This document shows, piece after piece, positions 45,071 to 55,873 of a DNA stretch of 64,000 nucleotides. Location: assembly GCA_029876055.1 (NCBI GenBank), contig CM056875.1, positions 3,559,001 to 3,623,000 of the forward strand, written 5' to 3'. The notes beneath the pieces are model-generated. The model had not been told where the DNA came from and searched no databases. It saw nothing but the letters and a program-made list of their open reading frames with translations. The position numbers and the translations under genes were made by a program. Position 1 is the stretch's first letter. Every line of letters starts with the position of its first letter. This stretch comes from Madurella fahalii (Eukaryota; Ascomycota; Sordariomycetes; Sordariales).

Positions 45071-46801
45071 ATGGTGTCGCAGCACAGCGACGGGTTGAAG
45101 TCGCTGGCGCTGCGGGGACCGTCGTCCGTCGTCGGCACCAGCGGCGGCAGCAGCAGGTCGGCAGGTTTGCATGTGTCGTCGCGCTCACGCCGCTACAATC
45201 GCTCCCACGCCGGCGGCAGCGCCTTCGTGCCACAGAACGAGTTTCCCATCTTCAGCCACAGCGGTGACGTCGAAATCGTTGTGCGCGTCGCAACCGGGCA
45301 CGAGAACCGTTACCTCCTCCACAGACACACACTCACCCGCTGCTCCGGCTTCTTCGAGGCCAGCACAAGCAACGAATGGTCGCGCGCGCAAGCGGCCCCC
45401 GAATTACCGGCGCCTGGAACGGCCGGCGCGATCGAAGCCAGGGGCGCATCGGGTGGGGAGCTGGCACGGATAGACGATCAAGGGGGGAGCAGCGATGGGA
45501 GCGGGAAGCACACACCCACGGCCCTGACTCCCATTAAGAAGAGATGGAGATACGAGCTTGATTATGGGGCGGGGCAGAATGACATACCAATGCTGGTGCA
45601 AAAGGAGGAGGGCAGCAGCCCGCCGCCAACGGGGAACTCGCTGTTCGGCGGCCCTCCACCTAGTCATTCTTCAAGCCGGCATCACCACCACAAGTCGGGC
45701 TCGCATTCATTCTTCCGGTCGGTCGCCAACTTGAGCCTCTCTGCGACGCATTCTCCCTCCCTGCCTTCCCCGACCCAGGCAGAGCAGGATTTATTACGGG
45801 ATTATGACAACCTCTTCCGCATCATGTACAACTACCCGCCTTCTCTCGACGGCATCAACATTGCCGACGCTTATGTGCAATGCAAGTCGCTCCTCACCTT
45901 GGCAGACCAGTACGATGCCCTCGCCGTAGTCGGTCCTCGCGTTGACCACCATCTCCTCCAATTCCAGTCCCGCCTCTGGAAACAAATCGCCAAGTACCCA
46001 ATCAGCTACCTCCGGCTCGGCTACCTCGCCCGATCCAAGGTCATCTTCCAAGAAGCCCTAATCCACGTCGTCGGCCAATGGCCGGCGGGCGAACGGTCCA
46101 TCCGCGCCGCGCTGCCCGAGACAGTCGTCGACATCATCGAGGACAAGGTCGACGAGCTGGAAGAAACAGTCAGCCGCATCGAGGCGCGCCTCTTCCGCCT
46201 CACGCTCACGAATCGCGCCGGCGAGCGCGTCAACCCCGCGACCAACTACCTCGACTGGCTCGCCGTCAGCCTCTTCCGCCAGTGGCTCGCAGACAACACC
46301 ACTCCACCGATGCCGCCCTTGCCGGAGCGCAGGGGTCCTCGCGACGCGGCCGGCTCGCGCGGGCGCGGGTTGAGCAGCAGCAGCGGCAGCGGGGCTAGCG
46401 CGGCGGGCGGCGGCGGCGGCGGCGGCGGCGGCGCAAACAATGGCCGCTCGGCGAGCGGTGGCAACGGCTCGAACGCGGTCGCCGCCCCCATCCCGCCGCT
46501 TGCGTCGCTGGGGAGGACGTACCGGCTGCTTGGGGCCGGGCCCGGCTCGGGTTCCGATAAAGGGTACCTCGGCCACGACGAGTGCAAGCGCTTCCTGAAG
46601 CTCACGCCCGACCTCTACAGCCGGGACAACCTGAGGCGGTTTGAGAAGAGGATCGACGAGCTCAAGGCGATGGCGCGCGAGGTGGTCCGCCCGCTGATGG
46701 GGAGTGGCTTGGAGCTGGAGATGAGCCATGGCGCCGGGTCAATTGGGTATTTGACGTGCACCACGGTGGGGGATAGGGATTTGCCGTGGACTTATGAATA
46801 A
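45071..46801 (+). CDS. BTB/POZ-domain protein
   Basis: An intronless 576-residue protein. After a Ser/Gly-rich start, the segment GDVEIVVRVATGHENRYLLHRHTLTRCSGFFEA is a BTB/POZ opening (substrate-adaptor or dimerisation fold). A long low-complexity insert splits it from LLRDYDNLFRIMYNYPPSLDG and YVQCKSLLTLADQYDALAVV, the distal BTB helices. The rest is helical, then interrupted by a Gly run (nt 46407-46434) and ends GSIGYLTCTTVGDRDLPW. Fungal proteins of this layout are common and uncharacterised; a CUL3-adaptor role is only possible. The gene starts at ATG 45071 with no competing upstream in-frame ATG seen. Confidence 0.85.
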   Translation: MVSQHSDGLKSLALRGPSSVVGTSGGSSRSAGLHVSSRSRRYNRSHAGGSAFVPQNEFPIFSHSGDVEIVVRVATGHENRYLLHRHTLTRCSGFFEASTSNEWSRAQAAPELPAPGTAGAIEARGASGGELARIDDQGGSSDGSGKHTPTALTPIKKRWRYELDYGAGQNDIPMLVQKEEGSSPPPTGNSLFGGPPPSHSSSRHHHHKSGSHSFFRSVANLSLSATHSPSLPSPTQAEQDLLRDYDNLFRIMYNYPPSLDGINIADAYVQCKSLLTLADQYDALAVVGPRVDHHLLQFQSRLWKQIAKYPISYLRLGYLARSKVIFQEALIHVVGQWPAGERSIRAALPETVVDIIEDKVDELEETVSRIEARLFRLTLTNRAGERVNPATNYLDWLAVSLFRQWLADNTTPPMPPLPERRGPRDAAGSRGRGLSSSSGSGASAAGGGGGGGGGANNGRSASGGNGSNAVAAPIPPLASLGRTYRLLGAGPGSGSDKGYLGHDECKRFLKLTPDLYSRDNLRRFEKRIDELKAMAREVVRPLMGSGLELEMSHGAGSIGYLTCTTVGDRDLPWTYE

Positions 46802-47881
46802 TGGGCGTGGATGATCTGGTGGTTCGGCGATGGGTGTAATGCTGTTTCTTTATGGCTGAAGAGGAGGTGTTTATACTGTTTGGGTTTGAGAGGGCCGGGG
46901 ATGAGGCGGCTGGCGGGACCTGGCGTCCCCTGGTATCTTCTGAATGGTTGGTTCTTACTGATGTGCAACGTTTTCTTATGATATATATATGATGACTGGA
47001 TGTAACGGAAGGATAGGCGCTGTTCTCGAGGATACCCGTTGTTGTTTTTGTTGTTGTTGGATAGGTTGCAATCAATGTTGCCTTTACATTTTGACATAGG
47101 AAGAACTTCAGAGTTTGGAAGTATTTTGGTCTTCCTCAAGGAGCACTCCGAGTGACCAGTAGTGTTTATGCAAATGCTTTGTGACATACTTGTGTAGCTG
47201 CCGGTATTAGAGGCACTGAATGACCAAGTTCGAGTTGAGCAACGGACATGCCCCGTTACAGCTCCGCTTGTGCCCAATGAAGGCTGAATGAATCATCAAC
47301 AGACCGCATAGTTATCTTTATTTTCCAAGTTGTAATGAGACCGTAAAGAGGAAACTTGTGCAATGCTAGCGAGGTATTGATACTTTCGGGAGTGGGCGGA
47401 GTGGTGAAAGGAGACACGAGTTTGGAGATCGAGATGCTCACGGTTGCAGTCTTGAAGCGCTAACAATGCCACACCGAACTCTGCTGCAGGAAAGAGGTGG
47501 GTCCGGTCAAAACAAGGTACCGTAACTCGGGTTGGTATTGTAATTTCACGTCTGTGTTTTCGCAGAATTTCACCGGCTGAACTCGTTGGTCTGTGCATGA
47601 AGGCGGTGAGCAGGGCCCTGTCTGTTAGTTGGAAATTACGCCGTACGACCCCGCAACCCCTCTACCCCTCCATTCTGGTGCGGCGGGAGTGCCGTGTTCG
47701 GGTCGAGTCACACCCGCCGAAATTTATTCACAGCAGCCGGGCTGTGGTGGAGTGAGTCAGGTCAAGCCCAACTCCTGTCAAGTACAAAGCCCACCTCACT
47801 CTGGGGCTCCTCAACCAGATAGCAAGCCTGTCTCAGTTCCTCGAACCGCTTGCATACATTTGCCGTGCGAATTGGTCCGTC
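46802..47881. other. Intergenic, BTB 3' flank and ILS1 promoter
   Basis: 1,080 bases of mostly AT-richer sequence with a short TA run (46981-46990). I see no supported exon. The last 300 bases are the likely ILS1 promoter and leader. Confidence 0.45.
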
Positions 47882-50800
47882 ATGTCGATCGACTTCCCCA
47901 AGGAGGAGGAGGCCATCATCGCGAGATGGCGCGAGATTAACGCTTTCGAGCGGCAGGTTCGCAGCATTCCTCGTTCCCAACGAAACCCTATATGCCCGTA
48001 TACTCACTCTGCAGCCAGGTCGAGTTATCTAAAGGGAGACCCAACTATACTTTCTACGATGGCCCACCGTTCGCGACTGGCCTCCCCCACTATGGCCATC
48101 TCCTGGCCTCGACCATCAAAGACATTATTCCGAGATACTGGTCCATGAAGGGCTACCACGTTGAGCGTCGGTTTGGTTGGGACACCCACGGACTGCCCAT
48201 CGAGCATGAGATCGACAAGAAGCTCGGCATCTCTGGCAAGGCCGCCGTCATGCAGCTGGGTTTGGAGAAGTACAACGCCGAGTGTCGGTCTATTGTGATG
48301 CGGTACCGTGAGGAATGGAGGCACACCATTGAACGCCTCGGGCGCTGGATCGACTTTGACAACGACTACAAGGTGGGTTGTTATATGGTTGTGAAGAGCG
48401 AAAGAGAACTTAAAAGTAACGCTGATGTTCGCAGACTATGGACCCCACATTCATGGAATCAGAATGGTGGGTGTTCAAGCAGCTCTTTGACAAGGGCCAG
48501 GTGTACCAAGGATACCGAGTGATGCCGTACTCTACGGCTCTCACCACAGCCCTAAGCAACTTTGAGGCGAACCAGAACTACCAGGACGTGACGGACCCTG
48601 CCGTAGTTGTCGCTTTCCCGCTACTCGATGACCCAGAGACCAGCTTCCTCGCATGGACCACGACTCCTTGGACGCTGCCTTCGCACACAGGACTATCAGC
48701 ACACCCGGATTTTGAATACATCAAGATTCACGACGAGAAGTCTGGGAAGAACTATATCTTGTTGGAGAAGCTCCTCGGGACTCTGTACAAGGACCCCAAA
48801 AAGGCCAAGTTCAAGGTCTTGCAGAAGTTCAAGGGCAAGGATATGCTCGGTTGGCGGTATGAGCCGCCGTTCAAGTACTTCTACGAGGAATACAAGGATA
48901 TCGCATTCCGGCTTCTCAACGCGACATACGTTACGGATGAGAGCGGTACTGGTATCGTCCATCAAGCGCCCGCTTTCGGTGAGGACGATTACAATGTCGC
49001 TATCGAGGCCGGCATCGTAACCGAGAAGCGACCACCTCCCGACCCGGTCGATGATTCTGGCGTCTTCACGAGCAAGGTGTCCGACTTCGCTGGTATGCAT
49101 GTCAAGGAGGCCGACAAGCACATCATCAAGTATCTGAAGAGTGCTGGGAAACTGGTTGTTGAATCGCAGTTGAAGCACTCGTATCCTATGTGCTATCGCT
49201 CGGATACCCCCCTCATCTACAAGGCGGTCCCGTCCTGGTTCGTGCGCATTCCCGAGATCATCCCAAAGATGCTTGAAAACATTGAAGGCTCCCATTGGGT
49301 CCCGTCATTTGTCAAGGAGAAGCGCTTTGCCAGCTGGATTTCGAACGCGCGCGACTGGAACGTCTCGCGGAACCGGTATTGGGGCACGCCCATCCCCTTG
49401 TGGGTGAGCGAGGACATGGAAGAGCGCGTCTGCATCGGTAGCATTGCCGAACTTAAGGAGCTGAGCGGTTATGAGGGCGAGATCACTGACCTGCACCGCG
49501 ACAAGATCGACCACATCACCATCCCCAGCAAGAAGGGCAAGGGCGTCTTGAGGAGGGTAGAGGAAGTCTTTGACTGTTGGTTCGAGTCCGGGAGCATGCC
49601 TTACGCCAGCAAGCATTACCCGTTCGAGAACCGCGATGAGTTCGAGAAGTCTTTCCCCGGTGACTTCATCGCAGAAGGCCTCGACCAGACAAGAGGCTGG
49701 TTCTACACTCTTCTGGTCCTTGGCACACATCTCTTTGGCGTCTCCCCCTTCAAGAACTGCGTTGTAAACGGCATTGTTCTCGCGGAGGATGGCAAGAAGA
49801 TGTCGAAACGGCTCAAGAACTACCCGGATCCCAGTATCGTCATGGCCAAGTACGGGTCTGATGCTCTTCGGCTCTACCTCATCAACTCTCCTGTGGTGAG
49901 GGCTGAGCCCCTTCGCTTCAAGGAATCAGGAGTCAAGGAGGTCGTGGCCAAGGTTCTCCTTCCCCTCTGGAACAGTTACAAGTTCTTTGAAGGCCAAGTG
50001 GCCTTGCTCAAGAAGGTGGAGAATGTTGACTACGTCTTCAACCCGAGCATGGAGTCTTCTAATACGAACGTAATGGATAAATGGATCCTGGCCAGTTGTC
50101 AGAGCTTGCTCAAATTTGTTAATGAGGAGATGAAAGGTCGGCTGACAACACCCCGCATCCATGCTCGCAAGTGCTAATAGGGAATACAGGTTACCGTCTG
50201 TACACGGTCGTGCCCAAGCTGCTGGAGTTGATCGACAACACGACAAATTGGTACATCCGATTCAACCGGAAGCGTCTGAAGGGCGAGAACGGCTTGGATG
50301 ATACCCTGCATGCCTTGAACACGCTATTTGAGGTCCTGTTCACGCTGTGCCGCGGTCTCGCGCCCTTCACGCCCTTCCTCACGGATACCATCTATCAGAA
50401 GCTCCTTCCTCATATCCCCAAGGAGCTACAGGGCGAAGATAACCGCAGTGTCCACTTCTTGTCGTTCCCTGAAGTTCGACAGGAGCTCTTCAATGTCGAT
50501 ATCGAGCGGCGGGTGCAGCGGATGCAGAAGGTCATTGAGCTGGCTAGATACTCTCGTGAAAGGCGGACTGTCGGTCTGAAACAACCCCTCAAGACGCTCG
50601 TTGTCATCCACCACGACCCTCAGTACCTGGATGATGTCCGGTCGCTCCAAGGATACATCACCGAGGAGCTTAATGTCCGGGACCTGGTGCTGACATCAGA
50701 CGAGGCGAACTACGGGGTGCAGTACAGTGTCACGGCGGATTGGCCTGTGCTCGGTAAGAAGCTCAAGAAAGACATGGCTAAGGTCAAGAGGGCTCTCCCC

Positions 50801-51298
50801 AATGTCACCAGTGACGAAGCGCACAGCTATGCCGCCAACGGCAAGCTGGTGGTCGACGGCATCACGCTTGAGGAAGGCGATTTGGTGGTCAAGCGCGGGC
50901 TGAGGGAGGATGACGCGTCCAGGAACCTGGAGACCAACACGGACAATGATGTCCTCACCATCCTTGACGTCGAGATATATCCCGGCCTCGCTGAGGAGGG
51001 TCTTGCGCGCGAGATTATTAACCGGGTGCAACGGCTTCGTAAGAAGGCCGGTCTGCAGACGACAGATGACGTCAAGATGGAGTACAGAGTCCTGTCTGAC
51101 CCGGAGGAGATTGGCATTGAGAGAGTGTTTGTGACGCACAAGCAGACGATTGGCAAGGCGCTACGGAGGCCACTAGATAAGCATGAGCTGACGCATCTAG
51201 AGGGCACGATTCCAGAGCAGAAAGAGGAGGGAATCATTGCGGAGGAGGAACAAGAAGTGCAGAGGGCCACATTCCTGCTGCGGCTGCTCAAACTCTAA
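47882..51298 (+). CDS. ILS1: Cytosolic isoleucyl-tRNA synthetase
   Basis: This class I synthetase attaches isoleucine to tRNA-Ile and has a proofreading domain. Four exons (47882-47956, 48019-48372, 48435-50136, 50190-51298) total 1,079 residues, as in other fungal cytosolic enzymes. The start MSIDFPKEEEAIIARWREI matches the eukaryotic cytosolic form, without a presequence. The HIGH-type site is PHYGHLLAS in GPPFATGLPHYGHLLAS, and KMSKR is intact at GKKMSKRLKNYPDP. The editing-domain segments (LAWTTTPWTLPSHTGLSAHP and GTGIVHQAPAFGEDDY) and the WISNARDWNVSRNRYWGTP block are clear. Introns have GTTCGC, GTGGGT and GTCGGC donors, all in phase. It converges on the small twin-CX9C gene at its 3' end. 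Confidence 0.98.
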
Positions 51299-51428
51299 GG
51301 GAGCATGACTGCTTATAGACAGAGTCTGCTTCGTGGCGTAGCAAAAATTCTAGCGTGACGTACACACAGCAGCTGAGAGAATAGACAGAGCCTAGAGTTT
51401 CTCTGGAGGCTGAGCAGCTTTCTTCATC

Positions 51429-51755
51429 TCACTTCCGCCCCTTTGCTGCTGTCTAATTTGGACGAGTAAGATGGAGTGTTTTATTTACGGAGCTTTGTGC
51501 ACAGGGAGGGGGGAAACGGTTTAGTTACGTACCAAGTAGCAGTCTTTGAGCTTCAGAAACTCCTGAGCGCACTTGTCCTTGTGCACATGGTTGTAATCTG
51601 CAACGATGCACTTGCCATAGACGGCAGCCTGCACGTTTTGTGTTTAACAAACGGTAAGCTTTGCAACGGTGAAGAAGAACCATGCACCCTACCTCAGCAG
51701 AGCATTTTGAGACGGCTTGGGCGAAGCGCTGGATTGGGCGAGGTTTTGGCTGCAT
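51429..51755 (-). CDS. Small twin-CX9C mitochondrial protein, NDUFAF8-like
   Basis: Three exons (51755-51693, 51628-51533, 51452-51429) give a 60-residue protein starting MQPKPRPIQRFAQAVSKCSA. It has two CX9C motifs: C-SAEAAVYGK-C and C-AQEFLKLKD-C. Twin CX9C proteins are imported into the intermembrane space by the Mia40 disulfide relay. The order AxYGKC..KDKCAQEF..LKDCYLTAAKG resembles NDUFAF8, a complex I assembly factor. Splice sites are GTAGGG..GCAG and GTACGT..TTAG, all in phase. The gene was found only by splicing short pieces. Orthology to NDUFAF8 is inference; other CX9C assembly factors are possible. It lies head-to-head with SFI1 and convergent with ILS1. Confidence 0.72.
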
Positions 51756-52145
51756 CTTGGTATTTGCTGCCCTGAAGCGAGGTTTGAGATCAAAGCCAGG
51801 TGCAGGCCCTCCCAGCTGTTAACAGGAGGTGGATGGATGTACCGGAAAATGTTATAGGTGACGCTGAGTTGGCTGGTGCGCTGGTGGGGCCCAGCCATCT
51901 CTGCCAAGACCCAGGACGCCCTGCGGAGTGGGTCCCAGCACATGCCAGCCATCGGGATTATGTCACGCTAATCCCGTTAACACGGCAGCTCGACGCGCCC
52001 CGCGTCCTCTCGCCCAAAAGCTCCAAACTGCAAGTTACTGCAAGCTACTGCTCGGTGACACTTTCTCATTGCACAGCCCCAAGCCTGCCCGGTAATACTT
52101 TCTCATTGCAAAGCTCCAAGCTTAATATGCACGGTGCCTTCTCTG
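51756..52145. promoter_or_regulatory. Divergent promoter with 27-bp direct repeat
   Basis: The spacer between the CX9C gene and SFI1. Copies of a 27-bp repeat lie at 52060-52086 and 52097-52123 with three mismatches, all C in the first copy and A or T in the second. A small ATG-started frame at 52129, out of frame with SFI1, precedes the SFI1 start. Confidence 0.5.
52060..52123. repeat. 27-bp direct repeat pair upstream of SFI1
   Basis: Two copies with a 37-bp period share ACTTTCTCATTGCA and differ by three substitutions. Only ten bases lie between them. They sit 23 bases before the proposed SFI1 start, so they are probably transcribed. Confidence 0.85.
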
Positions 52146-55100
52146 ATGTCGACTCAATCGTCTTTGCCCCTCCCCGAGGGTAGGGTCGGTCTTTCTTCTT
52201 CCTCGTTCCTCTCCAACAGCCAATTGTACTCTGATGAGGACATCGCGCTTGTTCATTCCATCGTCGCCCTCGGCGAGGCCCTCTACCCAGCCCTCCCCGA
52301 GAGGGAGCGTCTTCCAACCAATGCCCTCTTTCTCGCCGCCGAAGAGATCCTCCCGCGGCATGGCTACGATCCCGACAATGTGCCATCGCACATCTCACGC
52401 CTCATCTTCAAGATCGGCGGCCAGCGCCTGGGCGAAACGCTCACCGACAAGTTCAGGATTGTCCTGGAGGGAATGGGCATTCAGCTCGAGTTTGTCCCCA
52501 GCAGCCCGGGAGCCGGCCCGCCATCAGTTGCATCTTTTGCCCTCGGAAACGGCCAGATTGAGCAGCCGACAGAGGGGCTTTCTTTGTCCGATGACCTCGC
52601 TTACGATTTGCCGATCCGCTCCCATCCTCGCCCTTCCTTACGGGGCTTCGTTAAAGAACGTGCTAGGTCCCCCTCCACCGTTGGAGAGACAGACCTTACT
52701 ACAGACCTCATTCCTCCCTCCCCTCGATCAGATGACGGGTTCAATGGCATCCGCCGTGCCAGCGACACCACAGCCCCGATACAGGACGACCATTCACCGC
52801 GTGTCCCTCACGAAGAGCACCACCGCGTTGCGGATACACAAGACTTGGAGGCGAAGCTGGAACAGATCAGGATGCGCGACGCCGAGCAACTCCTGAAAGA
52901 GGTTCTCGGGACCTGGCACAATGTCGCCAGGGAGACGAGGCACAACAACTTTGAACTGAGGGCTGTTGCCGTGGAGTACGATAACAATGATCTCCTGGGC
53001 GAAGTCCTCGATGTTTGGAGGGAAGAGGCTGCCGCCGCGCAACAGCAGAGACTCGCGGCCGAGGCTGCTGCCGAGCACGCGACCTACGTTGCGAGGATGG
53101 AGAGGCGCGCCAGCAGAGTTTACGAAATCTACACGGCACGCAACGTGTTGTCCTACTGGCAAGAGCAAGCTCGAGAGGAGATCGACCGGACGGCGGTGGC
53201 GCGCAGACATCTCGTTAGGAAGCGGGCGTTTGAGAGTTGGCACACACAGCACGTCCAAGATGAGTCCAAAGTCAGGAATTTCATCCTGCTCAATGCCCTA
53301 CAAAAATGGAGCCAGGTCACATTCTATCACGAAGTACGCCAACAAGTCGCCGTCCATTGGCACGAGCAGAGCCTCCGCAAGCGTGCCCTCGATACCATGT
53401 TGGAAATATCCAAGGAGCGTCTCGCAGAGGGCTTTTACGTCTCCAGCCTCGCCGAAGAGTGTCTGAGCACCTGGGCCTCCAGGGCGCGCGAGTCAGCCGA
53501 AGAATACCAAGTGGCTGCTGCGTTGGACGACAATCTCTTGCTCGACGAGGCACTTAACATCTGGCTCGAAGAGGTCGAGGATCTTCAGTACAACGCCTAT
53601 GCATGCACACAGCAATTTCTCGTGCAGGACTGCCGCAGAAACCTGGATTCCTGGCAGGAACAAGCGAAACTGTCAGCGCTGCTGAAACAGTGGAACGCCA
53701 AGGACGAAGAGTACACAAAGGACAACGCCCTGCAAGCGTGGTATACAGTCTTTGAGGAAGCAAAACGCAACGCGGAGCTCGCCGACGCCTTCATGGTCAA
53801 GGAATCTGCCGACCATTGGGAGCGGGAGACGAAGCTCAAACTATTCATCCAACATGATGAGGAGGAGACCAAAAGGGCGGTTATGACGCACTGGGCGCTC
53901 GAGGAGAAGCTTGCCTGGTACAAACGACATCTCGAAACTAGAACCAAGAGACAGGTTCTGGACATATTCCTCACGGCATCTCAACACTCCCAAAGCAAAC
54001 GGATGCGGCACGAGCAAGAGGCTGATTACATCCAAAAATACTACGCGCGAGTCGAGGTGATGGATACTTGGCTCACGGAAACCGAGAAGATGTGGACACA
54101 CGCGCAAAACGCCGATTTGGTGTGTCTCTATCGCACTACCAAACCGCGCTTGGACCATTGGCGGCTGCGTTGCCACGAGAAGGCGACCCGGAACGCCTAT
54201 TACCGGAGACAGGCCGACAGATACAGAACGAGAGCCATTGTGTCCAACGTGCTGGACGAATGGCCAGCCATTGCCGAGGCGGCACGAAGGGAAAAAATGA
54301 TGAGCAAACTGCGGCAGTTCAGGCGGAGGTACAAGGTGGAGCTCGCGCAATCTTGTCTCGACAAGTGGTTGTCGGCCACCGCAGAGGCTGTCGAGGCCGG
54401 CCGCGATGCCCACCACGTCAACGTCCACTACAAACGGGAGGACATCAATGACTGCCTCGATTCCTGGAGGGACACTGCCAACAGGGCGCAGGAAATCCAG
54501 CAGATTGCCGCGGATGCCGAGCTTGAAGTCTACTGCGGGAAATGGCAAAGCCGTCTCCATGAAGAGCAGGAGAACATGCAAGACGCCATCGACTACGACG
54601 CCGAGAAGACGCGGGCCCGCTGCTGGGAGAAGTGGGAATTCCAGACACTCCAGCAGGCAAGCAGGCGGAACATGGCCGCTACGGTGCAAGAAAAGAACGA
54701 CAGACGGATGTGCCTCCAGATTCTAGACGCCTGGCAGCAAAAGGCCGTCCCGGAGTCGGCGGCAGCTCGAATCGACCCACGCCTCAGCACCACCGTCTCT
54801 CGACGCAGCATCCGCCAGCAACTGGCTGCGCGGTCATCCGTGGTTGGCTACACGGCAAGTCAGCTCGCTACTTTCAGCACCGCCACCACCGCCGCGACTG
54901 GTCGATCATCCCTTCGCCTCGGTCCCATGGCGGAGTTTGACGAAGAGTCGTTTTCGCCCGATGCCGAGTTGAATGACCCGGGCTTTATGAGCACGCCCAC
55001 AAAGTGGACGGGCAGTGCCAGGCCGCTGGGATACCGCCCGAGCACCACCACGACACCCTCGGCGGTCTTACCATCGCCGTATGAGCGCGAATTGAGGCAG

Positions 55101-55190
55101 CGGTATGGAGTGGGAGGAGGCGCAAGATCGAGGATGGTTGGGTTTGCGGATATTACTGAGGAGGAATCGGGTGAGGATTTGTATAGATGA
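52146..55190 (+). CDS. Sfi1-type centrin-binding repeat protein
   Basis: This 1,014-residue intronless protein is of the Sfi1 type, the long helix of the spindle pole body half-bridge that binds centrin (Cdc31). The start at 52146 begins MSTQSSLPLPEGRVG; a GTG-start extension by four codons is possible but unneeded. From about residue 230 on it has many copies of a roughly 23-40-residue repeat centred on a Trp, for example LLKEVLGTWHNVARE, LLGEVLDVWREEAAA, VLSYWQEQAREE, ALQKWSQVTF and CLDSWRDTANRAQ. These agree with the Sfi1 consensus (Ala, Leu-Leu, Phe/Leu, Trp). The N-terminal 130 residues fold separately (LYPALPERERLPTNALF). The C-terminus is Ser/Thr-rich, probably phosphoregulated. The repeat number cannot be counted reliably by eye. 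Confidence 0.83.
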   Translation: MSTQSSLPLPEGRVGLSSSSFLSNSQLYSDEDIALVHSIVALGEALYPALPERERLPTNALFLAAEEILPRHGYDPDNVPSHISRLIFKIGGQRLGETLTDKFRIVLEGMGIQLEFVPSSPGAGPPSVASFALGNGQIEQPTEGLSLSDDLAYDLPIRSHPRPSLRGFVKERARSPSTVGETDLTTDLIPPSPRSDDGFNGIRRASDTTAPIQDDHSPRVPHEEHHRVADTQDLEAKLEQIRMRDAEQLLKEVLGTWHNVARETRHNNFELRAVAVEYDNNDLLGEVLDVWREEAAAAQQQRLAAEAAAEHATYVARMERRASRVYEIYTARNVLSYWQEQAREEIDRTAVARRHLVRKRAFESWHTQHVQDESKVRNFILLNALQKWSQVTFYHEVRQQVAVHWHEQSLRKRALDTMLEISKERLAEGFYVSSLAEECLSTWASRARESAEEYQVAAALDDNLLLDEALNIWLEEVEDLQYNAYACTQQFLVQDCRRNLDSWQEQAKLSALLKQWNAKDEEYTKDNALQAWYTVFEEAKRNAELADAFMVKESADHWERETKLKLFIQHDEEETKRAVMTHWALEEKLAWYKRHLETRTKRQVLDIFLTASQHSQSKRMRHEQEADYIQKYYARVEVMDTWLTETEKMWTHAQNADLVCLYRTTKPRLDHWRLRCHEKATRNAYYRRQADRYRTRAIVSNVLDEWPAIAEAARREKMMSKLRQFRRRYKVELAQSCLDKWLSATAEAVEAGRDAHHVNVHYKREDINDCLDSWRDTANRAQEIQQIAADAELEVYCGKWQSRLHEEQENMQDAIDYDAEKTRARCWEKWEFQTLQQASRRNMAATVQEKNDRRMCLQILDAWQQKAVPESAAARIDPRLSTTVSRRSIRQQLAARSSVVGYTASQLATFSTATTAATGRSSLRLGPMAEFDEESFSPDAELNDPGFMSTPTKWTGSARPLGYRPSTTTTPSAVLPSPYERELRQRYGVGGGARSRMVGFADITEEESGEDLYR

Positions 55191-55873
55191 TGGGTTTCAA
55201 GGGGCGTCTTTGGAAACGGGATAAAACTGGGGACATCATGAGCATTACGGTTGGCATTTACATGGTTGGATATACCCATAGCATAGCACGCACGGCGTTA
55301 AGGGTTTGGATTTGTGGCATGAGTTGCCTTGGACGAATGGGCGGAAACGGTCCCCATAGGTATATATTACTTTTGGGCGCCTCCCGGAATGGGCTGGCAG
55401 TTGAATAGACGTTGTCCAACGTTCAAACGAACGTTCAAACGAAAATACACTCTTGGATATCTACGAAACGGTAAGAGATGTGCTTTCTCCGGATGGTCAC
55501 AAAACGAATATTTGCTATTTGAAGGAGAGGTCAAGATGACTGATATGATACATGCAAAGTGGTACTTAGACTATCCAGAACGATTGTAATTGTCAATATG
55601 CTAACTCAAGCACGGGCTGATACTTGCTAAATCAATAAAAGCTTTCATTCCTTGGCTTTGGGATTCTGAAGAGATCCACCCGAAAATTGATAGCGCTGCC
55701 TGGCAATTCCTTTCCCCACAGCAGGACGCAACAGGAAGGCGGTGGCATAGATTCTGCCAGGGCTGCACCAATTTCCGGCACCCACAGAACTTGGATTTAT
55801 TTTTTGCTTCCTCGTCAAGATCACGGCGATCAACAACTCGACACCTTGTCCTCCGTCGTTACGATCCGATACA
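55191..55873. other. Intergenic, SFI1 3' flank and RPL26 promoter
   Basis: 683 bases. A 12-bp unit, ACGTTCAAACGA, occurs twice in exact tandem at 55419-55442. The last 300 bases before RPL26 are the likely promoter. No gene is supported. Confidence 0.45.
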
